Of a DNA stretch of 64,000 nucleotides, positions 8,873-17,031 are shown piece after piece. The DNA lies in the NCBI GenBank assembly GCA_031291675.1, contig JARLIO010000034.1, positions 248,001 to 312,000 of the forward strand, written 5' to 3'. The stretch's first letter is position 1; every line of letters starts with the position of its first letter. The notes under the pieces are model-generated. The model ran no database searches, was not told where the DNA came from, and saw nothing but the letters and a program-made list of their open reading frames with translations. Source of the stretch: Azospirillaceae bacterium (GTDB lineage Bacteria > Pseudomonadota > Alphaproteobacteria > Azospirillales > Azospirillaceae). The position numbers and the translations under genes are program-made.

Positions 8873-9127
8873 TCAGGCGGCGGGATCGTCGGTGAGATCC
8901 AGGCGACGGCTGATCCGGGCGATCTGGCCCCGCACCCGGTCGAGTTGCGCCTGCAGATGCGCCACGGTTTCAGCATCGGTGGCCTGATCGCGGCGATTGC
9001 GCGCCTGTCCTTCCTCAAGACGGTTGAGGTGGACCAGGACTTCATCCTGTCCACGCTGGAGATCGTCCAGCGCAGCGTCCATCCGGCGCAGATAGACCAG
9101 CACAAGATTCTCAGGTTCATCGGACAT
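8873..9127 (-). CDS. Small coiled-coil protein of unknown function
   Basis: About 84 residues beginning MSDEPENLVLVYLRRMDAALDD, followed by heptad-rich helix (LNRLEEGQARNRRDQ, LQAQLDRVRGQIARISRRLDL) typical of a coiled coil. Similar short proteins starting SDEPENLVLVYLR are common in alphaproteobacteria and have no assigned role. An in-frame ATG at 9142 would add MMGGP; the internal ATG fits the conserved N-terminus better. It is convergent with yaiI. Confidence 0.65.
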   Translation of the reverse strand: MSDEPENLVLVYLRRMDAALDDLQRGQDEVLVHLNRLEEGQARNRRDQATDAETVAHLQAQLDRVRGQIARISRRLDLTDDPAA

Positions 9128-9430
9128 AGGGCCACCCATCAACGATCAGGAACAAGGATAGCTCATGGGCCGGATGCCGACGATTCCGAACCCGCGAGTT
9201 CATCACCTGTTTCAGTAAAGCAGATGGCGGCGGATTTGGTGATCGGCATGGCGCTCGCCCCGCTGACTCTTGTGCGTGCTCACGCAATGTCTTCCAGATC
9301 GACGCTTCGATAAGAAGTATATCTTGCAACGACTCAATTCAAGGGCGCAGCATCAAGCGCTTTGCGCCCATCGCGCTCAATCAGTCGAGGCCGTCAGCCC
9401 TCCAGAACAGACATCCCACCCGCCCCGCCG
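9128..9430. other. Intergenic stretch without a recognised gene
   Basis: About 300 bases upstream of the coiled-coil gene and downstream of the exported hydrolase gene. It presumably holds the promoter of the small coiled-coil gene. No RNA gene, repeat or clear hairpin was seen. Confidence 0.35.
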
Positions 9431-10537
9431 CTACTCCGCCGCCGAATCGAACAGCGCGGCCCGCGCGGCGTCGGCGGGGAACACGCAGCGGACGTCGTGC
9501 GCACAATCCGGGACGATAACCAACGGATGCGGCCGGTCCGGGGCCAGGACCTGACGGTCATACTGGGCGTAACCCAGCCCGCGTTGCAGCCGGAACGGTC
9601 CCTGGGCCATCGCGGCACAGGACTTGTCCAGGATCCGATAGGCGGTGCCCCGGGCGGTGCCGGTGTCGAGGGCGCCCTCGAGATAATGGATATCGGCCTG
9701 GACATAGCGCGCCCGCGCCGCCGCGGCATCGCGCCCCAGGCGCGCCGGCATCCGGTCGGTACCATATTTCCAGTCGTTCGCACTGGCGCAGGACGCCGTC
9801 ACCGGCGCCAATGACAGCGGACAATCGCCTGCCGCTCCGCAGGCCGCGGCATCAACCGCCGGGCTCGGTTGCGGGCGCACCGGATCGAAATAGAGCCAGG
9901 AGCCGGGATCGGCGATGACATAGCGGATCTTCAGCCCGAGATCCGGCGGCACCGCGGCGAAACCGATATAGTGCTGCACAAATTGCGCCCCGGCGGAAAA
10001 GCCCGCGATCGTGACGCGGTGCAGGCTGGGCCAGCGGCGATGCAGTTCGAGCACCAGGGCGTCCATCGCCGCGAAAGACGTGAAGTCCGCACTGTTGTCG
10101 GCCGCGTCGCCGCCCTCCCAGGAGTCGCAGCGCCACAGCAGGTCACCCGGTGCCGCCTCGGGCACGCCGGCGCTATGGCAGCGCGCGGCGTCGGCGGCCG
10201 CGACCTGAAACACCGGTGCGACGATCAGCATCCCGTCCGCCGCACCGGCGCGGCGCGCGGCGCGCAGGGCCGCGTCAAAGGTGCGGTTGGCATCACGGGG
10301 ATGGCCATGCACCGCGATCAATGCGGTTCCGGGTGCGGCATTTTCAGACGCCGGGGCCGCGAAATAATCCAGACGGCCGCCGGCTCCCGGCGGCTCGAAC
10401 GTAAAATAACAGGCGGATGATGCGGAATCAGAGCACGCGGTCGCGGCGATCCCGGGCCGTGGCATGGCGGCGACAAGCGCCACGCCGATCGTCGACAACG
10501 CGGCGCACACCGTCTTGCGAATTGTCCTGATCGTCAT
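9431..10537 (-). CDS. Exported alpha/beta hydrolase
   Basis: A 368-residue protein with a Sec-type signal peptide (positively charged start, hydrophobic stretch, likely cleavage after GIAATA near residue 33). The hydrolase core shows LIAVHGHPRDANRT (oxyanion region), AGFSAGAQF (nucleophile Ser) and VIVPDCAHDVRC, whose His is the likely catalytic base. There are many cysteines, as in disulfide-bonded periplasmic enzymes. It should act in the periplasm or outside on an unknown ester or peptide. It stands alone, 35 bases upstream of the sirtuin gene on the same strand. Confidence 0.7.
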   Translation of the reverse strand: MTIRTIRKTVCAALSTIGVALVAAMPRPGIAATACSDSASSACYFTFEPPGAGGRLDYFAAPASENAAPGTALIAVHGHPRDANRTFDAALRAARRAGAADGMLIVAPVFQVAAADAARCHSAGVPEAAPGDLLWRCDSWEGGDAADNSADFTSFAAMDALVLELHRRWPSLHRVTIAGFSAGAQFVQHYIGFAAVPPDLGLKIRYVIADPGSWLYFDPVRPQPSPAVDAAACGAAGDCPLSLAPVTASCASANDWKYGTDRMPARLGRDAAAARARYVQADIHYLEGALDTGTARGTAYRILDKSCAAMAQGPFRLQRGLGYAQYDRQVLAPDRPHPLVIVPDCAHDVRCVFPADAARAALFDSAAE

Positions 10538-10572
10538 CGCCGACGCTCCCAGATCACAGCCGGTTCAACCGA

Positions 10573-11286
10573 TCATCCGCCGCGTGCCAGCAACCGGCTG
10601 ACATAAGCGGGAACCGCCGCCGTCGCCGGACCATAGATGGTCTCATCGAACCGGCTGGCGCCTTCAGAGGGTTCCAGATTCAGCTCGACGGTGTGTGCCT
10701 TGCCGATCGACTGCACCGACTGAACAAAGCCGGCCGCCGGATAGACATGCCCCGAGGTGCCGATCGCGATGAACAGGGCACAGGTTTCGAGTGCCCGATA
10801 GATGCGCTCCATCTCCAGCGGCATTTCGCCGAACCAGACGATGTCGGGTCGCATCGCCCCGACCCGGCCGCAGCTCGCGCAGCGATCGGTCACGCCGAGG
10901 GCGCCATGCCATTCGACGGTCTGGCCACAGGAGGCGCAGCGCGCCTTGAGCAACTCGCCATGCATATGGATCAGATTGCGCGATCCCGCCCGCTCGTGAA
11001 GGTCATCGATGTTCTGGGTCACGATCAGCACCTCGGCCGGCCAGCGCCGTTCCAACTCGGCCAGCGCGTGGTGGGCCGGATTGGGTTCGACCCCGGGATC
11101 GCCAAGCTGGGCGCGCCGGTCATTATAGAAGGCATGGACCTGATCCGGATCCCGGTCAAAACCCTCGGGAGTCGCAACATCCTCCAGCCGCACCTTGGCC
11201 CAGATCCCATCGACGCAACGAAACGTATCCAGTCCGGATTCCTTGCTGATCCCCGCACCCGTGAGGATAACGATCGGTCCCTGCAC
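10573..11286 (-). CDS. cobB: NAD-dependent protein deacylase, class III sirtuin (CobB-like)
   Basis: A sirtuin of about 237 residues. NAD-binding motifs are GAGISKESGLDTFR and TQNIDDLHERAG; the catalytic His is in HMHGEL; a zinc site is formed by two CASC pairs. The FYNDRR motif supplies the Tyr and Arg that in SIRT5/CobB-type enzymes recognise succinyl- or malonyl-lysine, so desuccinylase activity is likely besides deacetylation. The GTG start at 11286 has GGAG eight bases upstream; a longer in-frame ORF to 11430 would add 48 non-homologous residues. Confidence 0.92.
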   Translation of the reverse strand: MQGPIVILTGAGISKESGLDTFRCVDGIWAKVRLEDVATPEGFDRDPDQVHAFYNDRRAQLGDPGVEPNPAHHALAELERRWPAEVLIVTQNIDDLHERAGSRNLIHMHGELLKARCASCGQTVEWHGALGVTDRCASCGRVGAMRPDIVWFGEMPLEMERIYRALETCALFIAIGTSGHVYPAAGFVQSVQSIGKAHTVELNLEPSEGASRFDETIYGPATAAVPAYVSRLLARGG

Positions 11287-11478
11287 GTGACACACTCCTT
11301 CAACCGTCGACGCACCGCGCGCCGCGCCAACGCCACCCCCCGGCAATGGCAGGGCGACGGCGGGGCCGACCATACGATTCCATCCCGGATGCCGCCAGAA
11401 TGAACCGTGCCGGCGCGCGCAAAAGATCAAAGGATTCTGGTTGGATGCCGGTCACCAAACCGCTATAAGGGCGGACCA

Positions 11479-11773
11479 GTCCGCGTAGCTCAGTCGGATA
11501 GAGCACAGGATTCCTTGTGGTAAACTGGGCGTTGCATGTGGAAACCGTGCAACGGATCTGCTCAAAGTCGGGGAACGCTGCGACGCATCTGCGTCATGCC
11601 AATCCCGAGCCAAGCCCCGAGTCGGGGAAGGTGTAGAGACTGGATGGGCAGCACCTACGGGTTTCGACCTAGGGTGAAGGGACAGTCCAGACCACGAACG
11701 CCAGCAGGCGGCGGCGAAAGCCGAAGTGGTATGAATCCTGGGGCCGTGGGTTCGAATCCCGCCGCGGACACCA
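11479..11773 (+). tRNA. tRNA-Arg(CCU) interrupted by a group I intron
   Basis: Two exons, 11479-11515 and 11734-11773, join to a 77-nt tRNA with encoded CCA. The acceptor GTCCGCG pairs with CGCGGAC. The D stem is GCTC/GAGC, the anticodon stem CAGGA/TCCTG with loop TT-CCT-AA, the variable loop 5 nt, and the T arm GTGGG-TTCGAAT-CCCGC. The anticodon CCU reads AGG arginine codons. The 218-nt insert falls directly after the third anticodon base. A tRNA scanner that ignores group I introns would miss this gene. The following crcB gene is on the opposite strand. Confidence 0.95.
11516..11733 (+). ncRNA. Self-splicing group I intron (tRNA-type, IC3-like)
   Basis: The 218-nt intron follows U36 of the anticodon and ends in G (the omega G). 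Core elements can be traced: a GGG guide (11527-11529) pairs with exon CCU with the U-G pair at the 5' splice site (P1). A P2 hairpin begins GTTGCA and ends TGCAAC. P3 is CTGCTC with GGGCAG. P4/P6 includes GAGCCAAGCC. P7 is AGACTG with CAGTCC. P8 begins CACCTAC and ends AGGGTG. The segment AAGGTGTAGAGACT is shared with the Azoarcus tRNA-Ile intron. No homing endonuclease ORF is present. Introns at this site are known in Agrobacterium tRNA-Arg(CCU). Confidence 0.93.
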
Positions 11774-11836
11774 ATTTCTGGTCCATGCCGGCCGCCGCGA
11801 CGGCATCTTCTGTCCCGCGGCGCCGGTCCGGCGCGA

Positions 11837-12232
11837 TCATCCTCTCATTTGATTCAGGGTCGCCGCCAGGACATGGCCGATCCACACGAAAAGCAGGCAC
11901 AACACCACCGACAGCACGACATTGGCCCCGGCATGAAGCCATTCCCCGTCGCGGGCCAGGGCCAGGGTTTGCAGGCTGAAGCTGGAAAAGGTGGTGTAGC
12001 CGCCACAAATGCCGACCATGACAAAGGTCCGCAGATCCGGCGAGACCACAAGCCGCCCATCAAGACCGGTCAAGGTCGCGGTAAACCCGATCAGGAACGA
12101 CCCGGTAACATTGATGACCAGCGTGCCCCAGGGGAATGCCGGCCCCAGGGCCTCGGCGATCAGGCTGGACAGCCAGAAGCGAAAAACACTGCCAATCGCA
12201 CCGCCGACGGCAACCCAGCAATAAGTGACCAC
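11837..12232 (-). CDS. crcB: Fluoride ion transporter CrcB (Fluc)
   Basis: A 131-residue, four-helix membrane protein. It carries the Fluc motifs GGAIGSVFRFWLS, GTLVINVTGSFLIG (the conserved Asn) and GICGGYTTFSSFSLQ (the pore Phe/Ser region with a bound Na+ site). It forms dual-topology dimers that export fluoride. The GTG start at 12232 has GAGGGAG six to seven bases upstream and gives the normal family length; the longer frame adds a hydrophilic leader not seen in CrcB. No crcB (fluoride) riboswitch pattern was found in the 150 bases upstream. Confidence 0.93.
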   Translation of the reverse strand: MVTYCWVAVGGAIGSVFRFWLSSLIAEALGPAFPWGTLVINVTGSFLIGFTATLTGLDGRLVVSPDLRTFVMVGICGGYTTFSSFSLQTLALARDGEWLHAGANVVLSVVLCLLFVWIGHVLAATLNQMRG

Positions 12233-12772
12233 CAGAGACTCCCTCAGAACCAGAATGCCGGACGCAGCGCGACGGGAAACCCCGCCGGGACCCCGGGGTC
12301 GCCGCCACCGGACCGACCGGCCGCGCCATAACGCAACCCACGGACACACAAAGGCCCGCGACTTCGCGGGCCACCGCCGTGCAACCGGAACCGTCGACCG
12401 TCCCCGGTGCCCCGGATCAGGATCGGCAGACCCGATTCCCTCGCGCGCACAAAGCTACACCGCCGCTTCGCAGAATCAACCCGCTTTGCGCCGGTCACAA
12501 TGTCTGCGGCCCGGGCGGCTGCGACGTGTCAGCGCGATCTCACCATAAACGCGAGAATTCTCCGTGCCGACCGGCCGGAAGCATGAAGAAGAACTGGACC
12601 TTCTCGGTACAGTTCCGGATGTTAGCCGTGATTCGGTGTCGGTGTGTGTCACCTGCCGCAACGGCTTGTGGTCGCCGCCGTCATGTTGGGAACAGGATCG
12701 GAATTATCCGGCGGCCCGGATCTGTTGTGGTTGGGCGCAGCCACCGGCGCCGCCCGAGGAAAGAATACCTCC
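12233..12772. other. Long intergenic region between crcB and motA
   Basis: About 540 bases with divergent genes on either side. It contains a strong hairpin at 12353-12372. The minus strand upstream of that hairpin has an 84-codon open frame (12244-12498) that I do not trust as a gene because the hairpin lies inside it. The motA side has an ORF extension without family similarity. No tRNA or riboswitch was recognised. Confidence 0.4.
12353..12372 (-). terminator. GC-rich hairpin, terminator-like on the minus strand
   Basis: A perfect 8-bp stem GGCCCGCG / CGCGGGCC with a 4-nt loop. Read on the minus strand it is followed by TTTGTGTG, a weak U-tract. It would end a short minus-strand transcript starting upstream of crcB; no gene for that transcript is recognised. 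Confidence 0.45.
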
Positions 12773-13642
12773 ATGCTCAGCGTCATCGGTATCATTCTGC
12801 TGTTCGTCACCGTGTTCGGCAGCTTCATTCTCTCCGGCGGCAATATCGAGATCATCATCGGGGCGACACCCTATGAGGGCATGGCGATCGTCGGCGCCGC
12901 GGTCAGCGCCTTCCTGATTGCCAACGAGGCGGACGTGCTGCGCCGCAGCGCCATCGACCTCAAGAAGGTGTTCACCGGACCGGAATGGAAACCGCAGGAC
13001 TACAAGGACCTGCTGTGCCTGATGTTCCTGCTGACCAAACTGATGAAGACCAAGGGTCTGCTGTCGGTCGAACCGCACATCGAGGCGCCCCAGGACAGCG
13101 CGATCTTCAAGAAATTTCCGCGGATCCTCGGAGATCCGTTCGCGATCGAATTCATTTGCGCCAACCTGCGCATGGTGTCGATGAACCTCGACGACCCGCA
13201 CCGCCTCGAGGACGTCATGGAAAAACAGTTGGAAAAGCACCTGGAGGACATGTTGGCCTCCGCACACGCGCTGCAGACCATGGCCGATGGCCTGCCGGCG
13301 CTCGGGATCGTGGCCGCGGTGCTGGGTGTCATCAAGACCATGGGCAACATCAACGAGCCGCCCGAGATCCTGGGCCGGCTGATCGGCGGCGCCCTGGTTG
13401 GGACCTTTCTCGGCGTGTTTTCCTCCTATGGGCTGGTCGGCCCGGTGTCCTCGCGCCTGAGTCAGGTCGCCGATCTTGATATCCAGTACTACCGGATGAT
13501 CAAGGACACGCTGATCTCGCACCTTTTCGGCAGTGCCGCTCAGGTTTCGGTCGAAATCGCGCGGGGTGTCGCCCCGACCAAGATGCAACCCGGTTTCGAG
13601 GAGATGGAAGAGGCCTTCAATACAACCCATATCGAGCCCTGA
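12773..13642 (+). CDS. motA: Flagellar motor stator protein MotA
   Basis: A 289-residue MotA with four membrane helices (about 2-20, 30-50, 170-195, 200-220). The large cytoplasmic loop has the charged rotor-contact region (FICANLRMVSMNLDDPHRLED). The conserved pore motif is LPALGIVAAVLGVIKTMG, and GALVGTFLGVFSSYGLVGP follows. It conducts ions together with MotB to drive flagellar rotation. The ATG at 12773 gives the MotA start MLSVIGIILLFVTVFGSF; GAGGA lies about 13 bases upstream. The partner motB, normally next, is absent; the following gene is a DUF4337 protein. Confidence 0.93.
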   Translation: MLSVIGIILLFVTVFGSFILSGGNIEIIIGATPYEGMAIVGAAVSAFLIANEADVLRRSAIDLKKVFTGPEWKPQDYKDLLCLMFLLTKLMKTKGLLSVEPHIEAPQDSAIFKKFPRILGDPFAIEFICANLRMVSMNLDDPHRLEDVMEKQLEKHLEDMLASAHALQTMADGLPALGIVAAVLGVIKTMGNINEPPEILGRLIGGALVGTFLGVFSSYGLVGPVSSRLSQVADLDIQYYRMIKDTLISHLFGSAAQVSVEIARGVAPTKMQPGFEEMEEAFNTTHIEP

Positions 13643-13779
13643 CCAGGGCCGGCGCCGACGGTCGGCCCTGGAGAACCCGGTCGGCTGCGGCCGATTGACA
13701 GGGGAGCATTCGACAGGCCTTCTGCCTCGCTCCGACGCGACATTCACGCGGTTCACCGCGCCTTGCAGGGAAACGGGTC

Positions 13780-14388
13780 ATGGAAGTCCTCGAAAACCAC
13801 GAACGCATCGAACAAGCCGGCCATCAGCATCACGGCCCGACGTCGCCCAACAAGCGAATAGCGCTTCTGATCTCGGTCCTGGCCGCCCTGCTGGCGATCA
13901 CCGAAACCGCGGGCAAAGGCAAGCAGACCGAAGCGATCAACAACAATGTCCACGCTTCGGACCTGTGGTCGTTCTATCAAGCCAAGACCGTCCGCTCGAC
14001 GGTTGCCAAGACCTCCAGCGACCTGGCAAAGCTGTTCATCGGTCCGGATCTGCCTGCGGACCGCCAGGCCGCGATCCAGAAACAGCTCGACAGCTGGAAG
14101 GCCGATATCAACCGCTATGACAGCGACCCCGAGACCGGAGAGGGACGCAAGGAGCTGCTGGCGCGGGCCAAGGCGACCGAGGAAATCCGCGACACCGCCG
14201 CGGGCGCCTATCATCTCTACGAGTCCGCCGCCGCCGCGCTGCAATTGGCGATCGTCCTGGCCTCGGCGGCCGTGATCACCGATCTTGGCATCATGGCGAT
14301 CCTGGCGCTGGGGCTGGGTGGCGTCGGCGTCGTTCTCGACCTGCTGGCCTGGTGGACGCCGATGATCCTGCATGGCACCGGCTCCTGA
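13780..14388 (+). CDS. DUF4337 family membrane protein
   Basis: A 202-residue protein: a His-rich N-terminus (HERIEQAGHQHHG), one membrane helix (about 27-44), a helical periplasmic or cytoplasmic region, and two adjacent C-terminal membrane segments (about 150-195). The motif INNNVHASDLWSFYQAKT is characteristic of DUF4337. Function unknown. It begins 137 bases after motA on the same strand in the position where motB would be expected, but it has no OmpA-like peptidoglycan-binding domain and no MotB plug, so it is not a MotB substitute on sequence grounds. Confidence 0.85.
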   Translation: MEVLENHERIEQAGHQHHGPTSPNKRIALLISVLAALLAITETAGKGKQTEAINNNVHASDLWSFYQAKTVRSTVAKTSSDLAKLFIGPDLPADRQAAIQKQLDSWKADINRYDSDPETGEGRKELLARAKATEEIRDTAAGAYHLYESAAAALQLAIVLASAAVITDLGIMAILALGLGGVGVVLDLLAWWTPMILHGTGS

Positions 14389-14448
14389 GCCAGCCGCTCC
14401 TGAGCCGGCGGCTCCTGAGCGGGCGGCACCGCACCGGCGCGGCGGCGG

Positions 14449-15048
14449 TCACGCCTGTTCGATGCCCAGGGCGGCAGCGTCCAGCGCGGCGGCGACAGCG
14501 CGCAACTGCTCGTCGGACAGCGGTCCCCGGGCCAGGCGCAGGCGCAGCGCCAGTTTGACATTCTCCATCGCCCGTACGAGTTGGGGGGCCTGGCCGTCCG
14601 CCTGCGCCGACCGGGTGTCCTCGATCCGGGCGAAGATCATGTCGACCGTCACCCGGTTGGCGTCAAGATAGGCCGTTCCCTCCGGGGTGATCGTGTAGAG
14701 CTTCTTGCCGCCCTCGTCGAGGCCGAGGCTCGCATAGCCCAACTCCTCCAGCAATGTCAGGGTGGGATAAATCACCCCCGGGCTCGGGCTGTAAGCGCCG
14801 GCGACCATCTCCTCGATCGCCTTGATGATGTCGTAGCCGTAGCGTGGCTTCTCGGCAATCAACCGCAGAATCACATAGCGCAGATCACCATGGTCAAAGA
14901 CCCGGCGCCCGCGACGCCCCATGCCACCGCGGCCGGGCCCCCGGGCCCCCTCCGGCATCTCGTGATGCGAGCCAGCCACCCCGGAATGGGGATGATCGCC
15001 CCGGGCAAAACGTCGGCCGTGATGGCCGCACCGTGAAAATCCAAACAT
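14449..15048 (-). CDS. PadR-family transcriptional regulator
   Basis: A 199-residue regulator. A Gly/Arg/His-rich leader (about 1-45) precedes a PadR winged helix with the typical DLRYVILRLIAEKPRYGYDI and SPSPGVIYPTLTLLEELGYA, followed by a C-terminal helical dimerisation domain. The GRGGMGRRGRRVFDHGDLRY segment is typical of a subgroup with a glycine-rich N-terminus. Such regulators usually repress their own promoter; two palindromic motifs lie just upstream. The regulated partner is not obvious, since its flanking genes are DUF4337 (convergent) and ubiV (same strand, upstream). Confidence 0.88.
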   Translation of the reverse strand: MFGFSRCGHHGRRFARGDHPHSGVAGSHHEMPEGARGPGRGGMGRRGRRVFDHGDLRYVILRLIAEKPRYGYDIIKAIEEMVAGAYSPSPGVIYPTLTLLEELGYASLGLDEGGKKLYTITPEGTAYLDANRVTVDMIFARIEDTRSAQADGQAPQLVRAMENVKLALRLRLARGPLSDEQLRAVAAALDAAALGIEQA

Positions 15049-15066
15049 GCTCGTTGTCCCTATGTT

Positions 15067-15098
15067 ATCGATATCGATGTTTTAGATATATCGAAACA
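15067..15098. promoter_or_regulatory. Likely PadR operator
   Basis: ATCGATATCGAT (15067-15078) is a perfect 12-base palindrome. It is followed directly by the imperfect dyad TGTTTTAGATATATCGAAACA (15078-15098, arms TGTTT/AAACA; described in two overlapping parts). These AT-rich dyads lie 18-50 bases before the PadR start codon, where an autoregulatory operator is expected. Confidence 0.5.
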
Positions 15099-15141
15099 CA
15101 GTCTGATTCAAGAGTGTTTTTTGGGATTTCACGGCACCGCC

Positions 15142-16053
15142 TCACGCGGTCACCAGCGCCAACCCCTCCCGTCCATGGATGAAACCATTGGCCAGGGGCA
15201 AGCCCGCGACCAGACGGCCCAGATCGGCGCGCGCGGCGACGCCGTCGCGGCGCCCGTCGAGAACATCACGATAAAGCGTCACGACGGCTTTCATATCGAT
15301 GGTCTGCGGTGACAAGCGGAACCGGCTGACCCCGGCAGCAACCAGGTCGCGCAGTTCCGCCAACAGGCAGACGACGGCATGGGACAAGGTCTGGGTTCCG
15401 TTGATGGCCAGAAAATCCTGGCGATCGAGCGTCTGAACCGCCAGGCCATCGCCGTCGCGACCGCAGACGAACTGGCAGCCATCCTTGTGCAGCCCATGGG
15501 CCCGGGCATGGTTGCAGCGTGACGAGATCGCCAGGGGCACCCGGCCAAAAGCATGGACCTCGACCGCGACCCCGAGGCCGCGCCCGGCCTGGGCCATGGT
15601 CGCGATCGCGGCCGAATCGAGTTCACCGGGCAGGCAGATCGCCACCGCGCCCCGTTCCGCGAACCAGGCCATGGCGCCTTCATTGTAGCAATTGACCATC
15701 GGCCCGATCATGTGCGGCCGGCCGCCGAGCAGCGCCAACGCCCCGCCGTCATTGGCTTCGATCATGCGGTCCTGGCGCGCCGACAGCGCGCGCAGGGCCT
15801 GACGTTCGGCGGGCGAGACCACGAGATGGGGCGTGTCGAACACGATCCGCTTGCCCGCGGCGCCGAGTCGTTCGACCACCGGCTCCCAGACCTTATCCAG
15901 CAGGGGCGCGCGTTTCGAGCAGACGACCTCGCCCAGATGAACCCAATCGACCGCGACCTCGTCGGCAATCGCGAAATAGAAATCACGCCAGACTTCCGGG
16001 GCCCAGTTGAACAGCACCGGCCCCAACGACAATTCCGCGGCGGTCATCGCCAT
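15142..16053 (-). CDS. ubiV: UbiV, oxygen-independent ubiquinone hydroxylation subunit
   Basis: A 303-residue U32-family protein. Cys45, Cys180, Cys193 and Cys197 match in spacing the four cysteines that bind a 4Fe-4S cluster in E. coli UbiV. With UbiU it forms a heterodimer that hydroxylates the ubiquinone ring without O2, using prephenate as oxygen donor. It overlaps the 3' end of ubiU by 10 bases, so the two are translationally coupled. An alternative ATG two codons in (MTAAELSLG) is equally possible. Confidence 0.92.
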   Translation of the reverse strand: MAMTAAELSLGPVLFNWAPEVWRDFYFAIADEVAVDWVHLGEVVCSKRAPLLDKVWEPVVERLGAAGKRIVFDTPHLVVSPAERQALRALSARQDRMIEANDGGALALLGGRPHMIGPMVNCYNEGAMAWFAERGAVAICLPGELDSAAIATMAQAGRGLGVAVEVHAFGRVPLAISSRCNHARAHGLHKDGCQFVCGRDGDGLAVQTLDRQDFLAINGTQTLSHAVVCLLAELRDLVAAGVSRFRLSPQTIDMKAVVTLYRDVLDGRRDGVAARADLGRLVAGLPLANGFIHGREGLALVTA

Positions 16054-17030
16054 CTCCGTTCATAAGCGCCGGTGGTCTCGCGACCGCCCTCGGCCAGGCC
16101 GTCGAGTTCCGGCGAAGACCAGGTTTCACCCCGATCAAACGCATCGAGCGCATCGCGATGCTGGCGCACCACGGCCTCGATATAGGCCCGGCCGCGCTGG
16201 CGCCCTTCGATCTTGAGCGCGGTCACCCCGGCCTCGGCCAGTTGCGGCAACAGGGCCAGGGCATTGAGGCTGGTCGGCTCCTCGAACAGATACTGTTCCC
16301 GTTCGAGTACGACGAACCGGCCCTTGCACAGGGTCGGGTAACCCGCCTGTTCATCGCGGGGGAAACGGTTGATCGTGAACCCGCCCAGACGCGTCACCAA
16401 GCCATCGTCGCGGGTCTCATAGCGGACATGGCTCGCCGGGCTGCAAACGCCCTGGCGGTTGGGCGAATGACCGGTGACATAGGATGACAGGGCGCAGCGC
16501 CCTTCGGCCATCGGACACATGCCGCCAAAGACGAACACCTCGGTTTCGACATCGACCTCGTGGCACAGCCGCCCGACATCGCTGACGTCGAGAACCCGCG
16601 GCAGCACGACACGCCGGATGCCGAACTGTTCGCGCAGCATCGTGATCGCCTCGGGGTTGGATGCCGAGGCCTGAACCGACAGATGCAAACGCAGGTCCGG
16701 ATAGCGCCGCGCCGCATAGGCCAGCACCGCATAGTCGGCGACGATCACGGCATCCGCCCCCAGCGCGGCGGCGTCATCGATGGCGCGGTGCCACGGGGCG
16801 AGATTGCCGGCGACCGCGAAGGTATTGATCGCGATGAAGACCTGCCGGTGACGGGCATGGGCATAGGCGATGCCCTGCTCCATCTCGCGCCGCGAAAAAT
16901 TCAGGCCAGGAAAATTGCGGGCATTGGTGTCGTCGCGGAAACCGGCATAGACCGAATCGGCACCGGCATCGACGGCCGCGCGCAACGCCGCCGGCGTTCC
17001 GGCGGGACAGATCAGTTCAAAACGTCCCAT
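16044..17030 (-). CDS. ubiU: UbiU, oxygen-independent ubiquinone hydroxylation subunit
   Basis: A 328-residue U32 peptidase-like protein without known protease activity. Cluster ligands are Cys172, Cys179, Cys196 and Cys235, the same spacing as in E. coli UbiU. The start MGRFELICPAGTPAALRAAV is the family N-terminus. It begins one base after the ubiT stop, which indicates an operon ubiT-ubiU-ubiV. It works with UbiV and the lipid-binding UbiT to make ubiquinone under low oxygen, for anaerobic respiration. Confidence 0.93.
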   Translation of the reverse strand: MGRFELICPAGTPAALRAAVDAGADSVYAGFRDDTNARNFPGLNFSRREMEQGIAYAHARHRQVFIAINTFAVAGNLAPWHRAIDDAAALGADAVIVADYAVLAYAARRYPDLRLHLSVQASASNPEAITMLREQFGIRRVVLPRVLDVSDVGRLCHEVDVETEVFVFGGMCPMAEGRCALSSYVTGHSPNRQGVCSPASHVRYETRDDGLVTRLGGFTINRFPRDEQAGYPTLCKGRFVVLEREQYLFEEPTSLNALALLPQLAEAGVTALKIEGRQRGRAYIEAVVRQHRDALDAFDRGETWSSPELDGLAEGGRETTGAYERRWR

Positions 17031-17031
17031 G

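Noticed and set aside
12233-12400. Fluoride (crcB) riboswitch upstream of crcB
   Set aside because: No GGCGATGG...CTGATG-like core was found on the minus strand before crcB.
12244-12498. 84-codon minus-strand ORF upstream of crcB
   Set aside because: Arg/Gly-rich translation without similarity, and a terminator-like hairpin lies inside it.
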